Assembly (NCBI GenBank): GCA_905178155.1
Contig: CAJINV010000001.1
Coordinates: 2,470,089-2,534,088, forward strand
Direction: 5' to 3'
Length of the DNA: 64,000 nt
Source: Amoebophrya sp. A120
Lineage: Eukaryota; Sar; Dinophyceae; Syndiniales; Amoebophryaceae
In this document: positions 12,701 through 23,222 of the stretch, in pieces
Layout of the letters: each line of letters starts with the position of its first letter
How positions within the stretch are numbered: the first letter of the stretch is position 1
Notes under the pieces: generated by a model
The model's database searches: none
Told to the model about the DNA's origin: nothing
What the model saw: the letters and a program-made list of their open reading frames with translations, nothing else
Program-made: the position numbers and the translations under genes

Positions 12701-15700
12701 AAACAAGAACTCTCGAAGACCACTCAGCATCAATTTACTAAAACGTACCTCTGCGTGCTAACCGGCACTCCGTTGCGGTTCCAGTCGATCGCCGTAAACA
12801 TATCTGGTTTCTCCCCGACCGCCTTCCGGAAGATCGGCGGCAGCCCCTTCGCGGACCAGTCCACCACCGGGCTGGTCCGCACGTCCCAGTCCCCGTGGCG
12901 CTTGGTCTGCTGCATGATTTTCGGCATGCCTTTCCGGGACCAGTCCACCGGGAGCAGCCACTCCTCGTCGACTTCCTGGATTTTGCCGGGGATCCCCGCA
13001 CCGCTCCAGTCGATGGCCATCTCCCGCGGCTCGAACGGGGCCGCCTTGATCTCCATCGGCAACCCCTTGGCGTTCCAGTTGATCGCCTCGTAGAAGTGGC
13101 CCCGCTGCGCCTGCACGCCCGAGTACAGGCCGGTGGGACTGCGGGTCAGGTGCGCGATCACGTTCGGCACCGCATTTTTCAAAGCCCAGTACCGCATGTT
13201 CGCGTCCGGGTTGTAGCACTTCTTCCCGTCGTGCACCATGGGCATCACCTCCCCGTCCTTGCTCCAGTCGCACCGGCACTCGAACTTGTACCCGTTGGTG
13301 TGGAACGAGGCCACTTCCATGAAGAACGGCAGGCTATCACATGCAAAAATGTCTGGGTCTGGAAGAGTGGAACTTGTAATGCTGTCTGCGGATTCTAAAA
13401 ATATCTGTGTTGCATGAGCAGCAAGAGGAGTCAGTTCTTGGCACGCGGAGAGGGCATTCCTCATGCGTAATTAGCATCAAGAAGATATCAAAAAATATGT
13501 GATGCTAGCACCAGCATCACAGACCTCACGGATCATGCAAAATGTGCAACATAGATACCAAAACGCCCCCATGCAAAATGTGCATCACAAGTCCCGACTC
13601 TTCCAGACCCAGACATTTTTGCAGTTGATACAGGCCGGCGTTGGACCAGTCGATGGAGTACGGCCGATCCTTGTGCACCGTCTTCCGCAGATCCACCCCC
13701 TTCTTGGCCCAGTTGATGTAGGAAATCTCCTCGGTCTGCTTGAACACGTACTTCTTCCCCTGCACGAGCTTGATTTCCTGCGAAAAGAACCGCCCGGGTT
13801 CCTGGTTCTGGATCTTCTGCTGTTTTGTCAAAGGCTTGGCGCACTTGGTGATGCGCGCGGGAGAGATCTCGCCGTCCTGCCACACGTAGGTGTCGACCGT
13901 CTGGTACTGGGTTTTCTGGCCCCAAATGCGGTTCTTCCGGAGGTTAAACTTCATCGCGCCGGAATCGACCGTGCGGTCGACGGAGTAAGTAATCGTCATG
14001 TCGGACAAGGAGCCGGCCTGAAGGGGGGGGGATGGAGTTTGAACATTTGAACTTGAAGTGATACCGATGTAATGTAGATCTGGATCCGAGACGACCACAT
14101 AAAAAACGCCGAGTCTATCTCGTTTTCCCTTTCTTGCACGCAAAATCCTAAAACCTAGATAGCTTTGACTTTTCGACATTCAGGTTAACCAACGTCACGA
14201 AATCGCACTCCATAAAAACATATATACCTGTCCCCAATCGATGGTCAAGTTGTCGAACACGCTGGTGTCCACCGGTAGGCCCTTACCGGAAAAGTCTGCG
14301 GAAACCGGCTCTTCGTACATGTCTTTGTAATTACCAACCAGCACCGGACTTTCGAAGCCCGGCAGCTCGACCCACGGCAGCTGCGGCTGACTCCAGTCCA
14401 CGGTGAGCAGCTTCGGCCAGCCGCGGGCGCGCTTGGCCTGTTTCCGCTCCATGAACTTGGCGTAGCTGTAGGATTTCCGCCCGATCGCCCACTGGTCGCG
14501 ATCCGTCGGCAGCTTCCCGACCCAGCCGAAGGGCACGCCGTCCTGGCACCAATCGATCATCAGCGTGTTCTGCTCCTTCTTCCGGGCGGCCTGGGTGACT
14601 TGCTCAAACAAGCAGCGGGGGGACCCACTCGCGCTCCAGTCGATTGCGAGCTCGTCGTACACATGTTTTCGGCCCCGCAAGCACATCCAGGTCTCGTGGT
14701 GCCGGAAGCAGGGGGGCATCTTCTTCTTGCCGCAGTTCGCCCAGTCAATCATCAGTTCCGGTTCCTGCTTGGTACTACTCGACTTTTTTGCCATCGCCGC
14801 GGACCCCGGCCGGGTCAGCGCCTTCGGCACGCCGGCGTCACTCCAATCCAACTGCGCTGACCAAAACATGTCCGCCTTCTGATCCGGCGACAGCATCGGG
14901 CTCTTGTGCGTGATCTCCATCTTCTTGACGTTCTCCGGGGTCGCTCCTTTGTTGAACGCAAGCAATTCTTTCACAATCGTCGGATTCATCTCGGCGGAGG
15001 CGGCAATCTGCTCCGCGTGCGAAGCCTTGAACGCGTCCTCTGCCTTGTGCCGACGGACCCTGAAGGTTTATTTTCGAGGCACGATAAATTCTTCATTTCG
15101 TAAATCTTGTATCGATTTTGGTTTTGCATAGCGAGGGTGGTGGATTGACTTTGACATCACGTCGGGATCGGAAATAGTACCAACGACATCATTGCAAATG
15201 CAAATCCGAACAAAAACCACGCACAGGAAATAAAGTACTCGTGCAACTGGTGGTAGGCACTGTTGACTTCCTTCAGCAGGTCGTCCACTTTCGGCACCGG
15301 TTTTGTATCAGTGAAATGCTTCGAGTACACGTCAATCTTGGTGTCGTGCCCGACCGAAATTTCCCACGGAATCCGGCCCTTCGGGGTGCGCTGGATCACG
15401 TCCATCTTCTCCCCGCCGTAGTTTTCCATCGGGTCGTCCTGTGCGTCCAGGGCCTTCGGACGCATATCTGTTTTGAGAAGACGGTATTATGGATGATCTC
15501 GAACCTAAAGCTGGAAATAGAGTCAGAACTTTTGATGCTCGTAATCTTCTTGAGGTGCCTACTCGTTGCCTCGTTTCTTTTTGTCATTCTCATTTAATTT
15601 CAGCAGCATAAAATCCTAAAAATCAATCCCAAACCTATACCTTTCGACACAGTTCTGCTTGCCGCCGGCGAGGTGTTCGTCTCGAAAAACCCATTTTTGA

Positions 15701-18700
15701 ACAAAGTAATCGTGTTGCTTCCCTTCGGCGACGGGACGAATTTCGTGCCAAACTTCAGGCTCCACTGGGCGTGCTTGATTTCCGGCGGAATTCCCGATTT
15801 TGTCCAATCCAGGCCGGTTTCCGAGTTCAGTTGCCTCTTCCCGAAGGGCGCGCCCTTCCCGCTCCAGTCGACAGCACTGTAGATCATTTTTTCGTCGTGC
15901 TCGGAATTATGCGTTAACTTCTGGAATTCCCCGGGAAGCCGCTTGCTGACCGACCAGTCGATCAAGGGAACGCCCATGGTCTCCGCGAACGGGTCGCGCT
16001 TGGCGTCTTTCGTGAACTGGCCAGGCAGTCCAGTTTCCGTCCAATCGAACGCAAGTTCGCGGTCGTAGAGGGAGCTTTTCAAAAAGCTCGGGATTCCTGC
16101 ACTGGACCAGTCGCACGCTCCGCAGTACTCGTCGTTCTGCTTCTCTTCCCGCGAGCGGTACTGTTCCGGCACGGACGCGACGACAAACAATTTTCCCTCG
16201 TACTGCAACGTGTCACCGAGAACGGCGTTGGTCATGTTCGCCGTTTGCCCAAACGTCTGCTTCAGCAAGTAGCCCCGCTTGTGCACGAATCTCGACTTCT
16301 TCGTCTGCAGCATTTTGTTCATCTTCCGCTTCTTTGCCGCGGGGGCCTTTGAAGTTGTTTTATTTCCCTTATTTTCCTTCTTCGTGGGCACGTTCAGCAC
16401 GGCGTTGTGCCACAGCTTCTCTTCGTTGTGCATCTCGACCGGCGCCAGCGGTCCGTGGACCGCACCGCGGATGCAGTTCCGCACCAGTTCGGCCCTCCGG
16501 TTCGGCTTGGCCATCAGGTCCTCCACGCAACCGGGGAGTCCCGGGGCGCTCCAGTCCAGAATGATCGACTTGTTGCGGTACCGGGCCTGGCCAAAGTCGA
16601 AAGGGACGCTTTTCCACACCGCTTTCCGGAGGAGCTTCGGGAGGCCGGGAGCCGACCAATCCAGGGTTTTTTCCTCGTATTTTCCCTTCACCGGGAAGGT
16701 CTTGGACTTGAAGGTCAGCTGCATCGTAGAGGGTAAAGTCGTATGGATTGTAAAAATGTCTGGGTCTGGAAGGATGCAAACTTGTGACGCATACTTGGAT
16801 CACACAAAAACCTGTCATGCTTAGACAGCAAAGGGAGCTCCTTTTCCTGTCGCGAAAAGAAGGCGTTTGCCATGCGGATTAAGCATTGGGAAACCGTCTC
16901 AAAACCTGTGATGCTAGGCCTTGTATGGCACACTTTCCGTGTCAAGCAGACACAGCATCACAAACCTCAGCAATCTTCCAGACCCAGACACTTTTGCACG
17001 TGATAGGTCGGGTGGTGCGGTTTTGGGATGCCGGAAGCCGACCAGTCGAGCAGGACGCCGTGGTCCCAGTAGGTGAGCTTGATCGGCAATCCGGTTTTGC
17101 TCCAGTCCAAACACACGAGGTCCTTCGTCGCGACGCCTTTCGGCTTGTTCCTTCTCTGGCCCACCTTGAAGACGCTCGGCATGCCGTTCGCGCTCCAGTC
17201 GATCGCGACGGGGCGGTCCTTATGCATTGCAAATATGTCTGGTTCTGGAAGAGTACAACGTCTGTCATGCATATTTTGCGTGGCCCTAGGTGTCTGTGAT
17301 GCATGCCCTCGCGTCACAGACCTTGTGACGGCTTTCCGATGCAGATGCTGCATGAGAAATCAAATTCCCCCTCCGCGTAGCAAAAGTGAAACCAAACTGT
17401 TACGCTGGTCATGCAATACAGAGTTTATGTGGAATCCAAAGGCAGCATCACAAGTTTGCACTCTTCCAGACCGACCAGACATATTTGCACTTCATAGTCC
17501 TTCTGCGGCTTGAAGCTGACCGCCGCCTTCTGGATCAGGGAGGGGATCCCGCGCTGCGACCAGTTATGCACTGCAAATATGTCTGGGTCTGCCCGATTGC
17601 TAGACTTGTGATGCATGTCTGCCATGCCTCGATACTTTGTCATGCATGTCTGCACGAATAAGGGGCCCTGCTCTTGCCTGTCATGCAAGAAAAACGCAGT
17701 TTGCCATGCGTATTCCCGAAAAATACGCAACACATTATAGCAGCCCAGAAATTTGTCGTGCTTGGCTGCGTATTGAAGTGCGCCTATCATTGACTTTTAG
17801 CATCACATCTTTCCAGAGGATCCAGACATTTTAGCAGTTGATATCAGTCCAGCTGCTCGAGTTTTGACCACAGCTGCTCTTCGTCGATCTGGACATTATA
17901 GTTCTGCATCTGCTCGACTTGCCGGTTGCCGTTCTGAAGCGAAACGTTGCTGGACACGTTCAGAAACAGCAAATTGTTCGAGCCGCCATTTTTACTGCTG
18001 GGGGTCGACGGAGCTCCCGCCGCCTCGCGCGTCATCTGGCGAGAGACGTGGAGCGAGCGGTAGGGGGTGTCCGGCATGGAGGGCGCGGCGGTCGAGGGGG
18101 TGGTAGGTGTATGGAAGCGTCAGGTTTGAAATCGACAAAGTTGAAAGAATTTCATCTCATGCATAAATTGCAAGGCACGAAGTGCCTCTCTTGCAGGGAT
18201 GGCAAGCGGGACCGACTGTCAGCCTGTTTGGGGTCTGCGATAGAGCTGCTGAAGTAGCATGACAAAAGATGACGCCTTCTGTCTCTAAACAGCATGACAG
18301 ACTTGATTTAGACGGTGCCGAAATTTGTCATGCACCGCTTGAAAATTGGGCTTCCCACTGGTGTCGATTTTATGCATTACAAGTTATTTCAACTTTGACG
18401 ATTTCAATCCTGACGCTTCCATAAGGAGAATACATCCCGTACTTTCCCATCGGCGTCCCGATCTTGTGCTTCTTCGAGGAGGATTTCATATTCGTACCGT
18501 TGCTGTTATTCTTACCCTTCCTCGACCGCTGAATGACGCTGTTGCTCGAGCTGGACGAGGTCAGAGACAGCAGGTTTTGGTTGTGGAGATCGCCCGCCAT
18601 GGGGGATTATCAAATGCAAATATGTCTGGGTCTGGAAGAAGTCAGATGTTTGTGGTCATGCAGCTTCTGCATCTGCGCGGAGGTCTGGAATGCACACAGA

Positions 18701-18973
18701 GCATGAGAAATTCTTGGGAGGCTTATTCATGCCTAGCCCGCATGAGAAAAGCCCCCTCGCACAGAAAAAAAGCGGCTAACTTTTGCTGACCATGCAACAC
18801 AGATTTTTGCCTGTTCCAGAATTCGCATGACAAGTTTGGATTCTTCCAGAACCAGACATGTTTGTTTTGGATAGGGATCGACCGTACTGGTCCGGGTACT
18901 CGTAGAGCGGGGGCACGTAGTTCTTCTTCGTCGCGTAGACGCCCAGGCCCTGGTGCTCCAACGGCATCGCCAT
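9791..18973 (-). CDS. Giant protein with about 28 D-W-S-x-x-G-x-P repeats and a second C-terminal repeat type
   Basis: Twelve exons are supported: 18874-18973, 18424-18607, 17844-18109, 17497-17564, 17006-17220, 15641-16741, 15239-15467, 14228-15059, 13631-14017, 12749-13334, 12307-12549 and 9791-12043. Seven junctions are introner elements and four are canonical GT-AG introns (15468-15640, 15060-15238, 14018-14227, 12550-12748). Counting one copy of each 5-bp duplication, the coding length is 6429 nt (2142 residues), an exact multiple of three. The middle carries about 28 spaced copies of [LIV]-D-W-S-x-x-G-[LIMV]-P (for example LDWSAPGLP, IDWSGAGIP, VDWSAKGLP). Two copies are interrupted by introners and are restored only after removal (DWSNAGL+P; LD+WSQRGIP). 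The C-terminal part has three copies of a second unit (VYHIRKTGRVPYVVSLG...VDKLL), with a fourth between 15239 and 15467. No signal peptide or membrane segment is seen. I recognise no family and assign no function. Confidence 0.75.
12044..12306. mobile_element. Introner, family 1, in the DWS-repeat gene (TSD TTGTT)
   Basis: 263 bp, starting TATC and ending GATA, with terminal inverted repeats around GTCTGGGTCTGG. Flanks 12039-12043 and 12307-12311 are both TTGTT. Removing the element and one flank joins LANN to IHVNTKQ in frame. The interior closely resembles the copy at 58708-58969 in the same orientation. Confidence 0.9.
13335..13630. mobile_element. Introner, family 1, in the DWS-repeat gene (TSD CAGGC)
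   Basis: 296 bp, TATC to GATA, with the family 1 terminal repeats. Flanks 13330-13334 and 13631-13635 are both CAGGC. It splits one DWS motif between its Leu and its Pro; exact removal gives DWSNAGLPFFMEV. Confidence 0.9.
16742..17005. mobile_element. Introner, family 1, in the DWS-repeat gene (TSD AGTCG / GGTCG)
   Basis: 264 bp, TATG to GATA. The flanks differ at one of five positions (AGTCG and GGTCG), as expected of an older insertion. Removal joins KPHHPT to LPSTMQ in frame. The interior appears reversed relative to the copy at 12044-12306. Confidence 0.85.
17221..17496. mobile_element. Introner, family 1, in the DWS-repeat gene (TSD GTCCT)
   Basis: 276 bp, TATG to CATA. Flanks 17216-17220 and 17497-17501 are both GTCCT. 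The terminal repeat is slightly degraded (GTCTGGTTCTGG at one end, CCAGACCGACCAGAC at the other). Removal joins KPQKD to RPVAIDWS in frame. Confidence 0.85.
17565..17843. mobile_element. Introner, family 1, in the DWS-repeat gene (TSD CCAGT / TCAGT)
   Basis: 279 bp, TATG to GATA. The flanks differ at one base. Only retention of the flank on the coding-downstream side avoids a stop codon and gives LEQLDWSQRGIP, so this copy constrains where the junction lies. Confidence 0.85.
18110..18423. mobile_element. Introner, family 5 (singleton), in the DWS-repeat gene (TSD AGGTG / AGGAG)
   Basis: 314 bp, TATG to CATA. The terminal inverted repeat is about 40 bp, beginning TATGGAAGCGTCAGG, and is unlike families 1-4. 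The interior carries the GCATGACA / TGTCATGC words shared by the other families. Removal joins GMYSP to TTPSTAAPS in frame. Flanks match at four of five positions. Confidence 0.8.
18608..18873. mobile_element. Introner, family 1, in the DWS-repeat gene (TSD GGGAT)
   Basis: 266 bp, TATC to GATA. Flanks 18603-18607 and 18874-18878 are both GGGAT. It separates the first coding exon from the second; removal gives YGRSPMAGDLHN in frame. The right-hand terminal repeat is slightly degraded (CCAGAACCAGACATG). Confidence 0.88.
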
Positions 18974-20682
18974 TTTCGCCGGGGGGTAGGGGTGGTGTAG
19001 TTGGGAACTCAGGTCGTGGGGAAGTTTTTTGTTTTTGGTTGAAGGGCCTAGCCTCGTGGGGGCCCCTTTTCAAGGTCTTGATCCCCCGCTCGCTTTCGTC
19101 TCTTGCCTTCGTCCGGTCGATTTCAGCAGGAGGGTGACGGTAGCGAAGCGTCCTGTTCTTATAGGATTTTTACCTTTCAAGGTTGGGCTGATGTGTAATT
19201 TTCTTTAAAAATTTCAATTCGATTTCTTCGACAAGTGACTCACTTTTCGTATTGACGATTTTGTACCTTTTGATTTTGGAGGTTGCGAGTGACTCACTTA
19301 CACTGTAGTAAATTCAGAAAGGCTTTTAAAAATTCGGTTTGTAAGACAGCAGTTGCGGTTTGTTTCTAAAAACTCAAAATGTGTATATTGAAAAAACGAA
19401 TGACAAAAGGCAAAAAGTCCGTGACTAAGTATGTATTATTTATTCCAAAACTTTCATACACAAAAACGAGAAGTCTCGTGCTATGTAAGTATTCCCTATG
19501 CGGTGACGAAAATGAAGGTTTTAAAAAAATCGTATTTTCCCGAGTGTTTGCTTGGTTTGAATGTTGAGTTTTGAAAAAGTAGTTGCTGTATGCTGTTCAG
19601 ACTCGTTTTTTTTTGTTCCTAAAGGTTGCTTGTGTTTCGTTTTCGTTTCTATGCGGAGAGAAATGTGAAGAGATTAAATGAATGTTTAAAAAAGTTTTTG
19701 GTCGGGTCTAGGTAGTTGTTCGTCGTGTTGGTTCTATGCTTTTGGAAAAGTCTTTTAAACTGTCCACGTAACTAGTTTTTCTGTATCCACACGAGCGGTT
19801 ACTTCTCGTACGGTGTGAAGTTACAGAATAGATTCTGGTAGAAGAGAATTTATTAAAAGGTAAGTTTCAAATTTTTTCTCCGATAACTCTTAGTGGTCTG
19901 GTACGTGACCGACAACTAATTCTAAACACCACTTAACTCTTTGCTGGACCGCTCTAACTTAGCAGCTAATGGGGTTGCTAAACTATCGGGGTTTCGCCAA
20001 ACTCCTATAATTTCTCCCGCCTGTGTGTGATGTTGAAGACAACTTCAAGTACAAGGAGGAATAACGAGTGGTATTCCGAAAAAAACTCGTTTTCTATGGA
20101 TTTGCCTCGAAGCCGATTTTTCTTTTTCAAATTGCGCTCCTCACAGCACAGAAAAAACAGAGAAAAACCGAACTTGTCATCCTCATCGGTTCCGAAGTTA
20201 TATTTTTAACGGAAAAACTACGACGCTCCGTGTCCGTTTACCGTAACCACATTGCATAGAAAAAAAAACCGATGTTCTTTTGCGCACTCGACTCAGAAAA
20301 AATATGATGCATCCATTGTGACCGATTTTACGTAGTTTTTTGTTTTTTTCACTCGCACAAAAAACCTCGAAAAAAGCTCATCTGGAGGTGACACACCGAG
20401 ACCGAAAGTAGATTGGTTATTTCTTCTCGAACACATGTGGATGCGACTACACACACAACAGCAAAAAAACCCTACAAGCTCGATAGCAAGAAGTCTCTTT
20501 TTCTCTCACTTTTGCTTCGCAAGCGAACGTGAATCAACAAAGATTTTGCGTTTGAAATTCGCGATATAATTTTTGTCTGAAAACAAGCAACGTGTAAACC
20601 ACTTTTGCGTCGTTCTATACATGGCACTTGAAGTGAAAGTGAATTCATCTACTCAGCGCGACACCACCTCACAGACAGCAAA
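18974..20682. other. AT-rich intergenic region, no gene supported
   Basis: About 1.7 kb between the TPR/MIT-like gene's stop and the DWS-repeat gene's start. It is rich in T-runs and A-runs. Short open frames show no protein character. No RNA gene was recognised. Confidence 0.5.
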
Positions 20683-22608
20683 CTACGACTTCAAATCCAA
20701 ATCGAGTAAGTCTTCGTCTCCCTTTTTTAACACGGGATCCGACACCCCCGCAGTCGCTGCCAGGGGCGGTGGCGGTGGGAGGTCGGTTTTCGGCGCGCTA
20801 GCCTCTTCCTTCGTGCCGCTCACTATGCCGCTTGCGTCCACGCCGGCTTCTTCTGCTGTAGTCGCACTTGATGGCGCCGCGTCTCCTACAGGATCAGCCT
20901 CCGCTCCCTCTCCACCCTCAGCACTACTCCCGGACGCCGCGGCCCAACCCGCGGGCGCGTTGGTCTTCCACCAGCTCTTAGTTTGGTCTACAGTGCCGGA
21001 AAACCAGTCGGTTGTCTTGCTCCACGCAGCTTTGCTGTTGGTCACAACGTCGCCCTTAATCTTCTCCGCCTTTTCGCCCAATTTGTGCGTTTGGTGTAGG
21101 GTGAGGACGCTACCTGGAAATACAATGTTGAGGATTTCGAGCGCTGGTGAACAAAACGAGTCAAGTTCCAGCCTGTCCCTACCTTGAAGCCTTACTTTTC
21201 AAGAAAACGATGCAAAAAGCATCCATCCGCACGGGTAAGTTTTTTTGCGATTATTTTTCGCAGTTTTTGCCGAGGCCACCCCAAAACGCCTCACAAATGC
21301 CATAAGTTGTTGCAGAATCTTTTCAGATTTTTCCTCGCGCTGTGTTTAGCAGCGCAATTCTGCCTACCCGCCACGGCGTTTACCCTAAGAGTTTCAGCGG
21401 GGTCGACCGTGGGGAGGGGCGTTAATCGATATTCCCATTCCAATTAATCGATATCCATTCCGACTGCAATTACTAAGTAGCAGAGGAACTGCAGATAGAC
21501 AATGTGAGTAAGTAGCTATGCATGATTCCCATTTCAAATAATAAACTGACACAGGTACGAACGTCCTCACTCCAAAGGTGCACAAGTGCGACACCTTCAA
21601 CATGGCAAAAGCCAAACACTTGAACGAAACAAGTACAACGCCGGGCAAAGCCCTCGACCCGGCCCCTCCGGGGGCCCGCTATTTCTCTGCTTTTGCGTCC
21701 TTTGGGGCGTTCCGCGGAAGGCGCCAACCCTGGAAATATTACCCGCGCGAGCCGGTCTGATGTCTCCTGTGCCCTCCACACAACGCTGGCGCACGGCTTA
21801 CTGTTGGCTTCAGACCGCAAGAAAGCAGATAACAGACAGTAGTACCTTTCACCGCAATCCCTAAAGCTTCCGCTTTTGCCACTACCGTGGTGTCTGCATT
21901 GTTTTCCGGCGCGGTTTGTTTTTTCATCTCCTCCAGCTGGGCCTTCAGGAACCGTTGCCTTCGAAAATACTCCGCGGCGCCCTGCAACAGCTCTTCCGAT
22001 TCAGGTAAGGAGGAGTCTACCAGGTTGACGTACTGCAGCGCTCGATGGTACTGCCGGATCGCGTCCTCGAACTGCTTTCTGTGGGGAGAATAAATAGTGA
22101 TGGCTCTTGCTAGATTTTGATCTTTAGCAGGCATGCATCAGCATCACTAGCACTACCCTTGACTTCCTTGCCATGGCAAGAAAATAGCGCAAGCAACAAG
22201 TGAGAACAACAGATCCTGATGTAGTTTGCACAATACATGATCCGATTGTCGAAGTCGATCGCGGCCGCCACAGCGCTTTTTGCGATTTTGCACTGTTCCT
22301 TGTGGTATCAAATGTAAAAGTGTCTGGGTCTGGGAACTTGTAATGCTAAAAGTGAATGGTAGACGCCCTGCAATACGCAGTTATGCATGACAAATTTTTT
22401 GGCTCCCATGTCTTAAGTATTCCGCACGGCAAACTGCGTTTTTGCATGACAGGTAAGAGGGCCTTTTCGTGCCTATGCAACACAGATTCCCGAGTCATGC
22501 CAGACAAGCATGGCAAACTTGCATCCTTCCAGACCCAGACACTTTTACAAATAATATCGGGTCCAGAACCCGAAATTGGTCCTCGTTCAAATCCACAAGG
22601 TGCGCCAT
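20683..22608 (-). CDS. Small helical (TPR/MIT-like) protein of unknown function
   Basis: Four exons are proposed: 22557-22608, 22216-22305, 21846-22078 and 20683-21113. The first junction is an introner, the second has a GA-AG form (AG|GATCTG...CCACAG|A) and the third is canonical (GTACTA...TTTCCAG, 732 bp). Total coding length is 801 nt (266 residues), an exact multiple of three. The N-terminal half is helical, with a motif like one TPR or MIT unit (AIRQYHRALQYVNLV). The C-terminal half has KAAWSKTTDWFSGTVDQTKSWW followed by an acidic Ala/Ser/Pro tail. I recognise no specific family. The ATG at 22608 opens MAHLVDLNEDQF. The downstream neighbour on the same strand is the DWS-repeat gene. Confidence 0.6.
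22306..22556. mobile_element. Introner, family 1, in the TPR/MIT-like gene (flanks TGTGG / TCGGG)
   Basis: 251 bp, TATC to AATA, with terminal repeats around GTGTCTGGGTCTGG. Flanking duplications match at three of five positions only. Removal joins VLDP to KEQCKIAKSAV in frame. The interior is most like the copy at 49365-49617. Confidence 0.82.
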
Positions 22609-23222
22609 CTTGTGTAATTGGTACACAAACGTCTGCTGCATAAAACCCGGGGGCTCTCTTGCACTTCTTTCGTCTCTCTGGAAGGAGAAGGACCAAGTAG
22701 GATCAGCACAAGAAAAGCGGATACTGGATGAGGATCTTCTGATGCAGGAGCTAGAGCCTGAGCCACTTGTTCTCTCAAAAAGGAATAGACATCAGAGGAA
22801 CAGATATCGGTGCCTACCAACGTACTGGCCCTGTTGTTTTCTCACTCACTGAAGGTGGCGCGCAACAGTCACACTCACAGGTTCGCATGCATACGCGTCG
22901 TTCAATACAGGCAGTACAGGGGCAGTCTCATGAACAGTGAGATCTTCGCGTTCCTTGCTATAGATACAGGTTTTTTTTTCTTGGAACTGCAACAGCGTAT
23001 TTCAATCTTCTAAAAATGGATACAGAATCTGAGTGATTTGAGATACACTACAGTACGTATGTGCAAAAACGGATTCTCATAGTTTGGTTTTCATTGAAAC
23101 GATGAAAAGTGAAACTTACTACTAGTGACGACAACTATAGTAAAGCCATTCATTGTACAATAGAAATAAAATTTTCAGAATATTAATCTCCCTCCTCACA
23201 GCAGGCCCTCGCCTGAAATTCC
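22609..23222. other. Intergenic region between MFS and TPR/MIT-like genes
   Basis: About 600 bp without a supported gene. The left part is GC-balanced and the right part AT-rich. No repeat or RNA gene was seen. Confidence 0.5.

Noticed and set aside
21184-21447. Plus-strand frame with a signal-peptide-like stretch (FFLALCLAAQFCLPATAF)
   Set aside because: It lies inside the 732-bp canonical intron of the minus-strand TPR/MIT-like gene, lacks a continuing exon I can support, and would be the only plus-strand gene.
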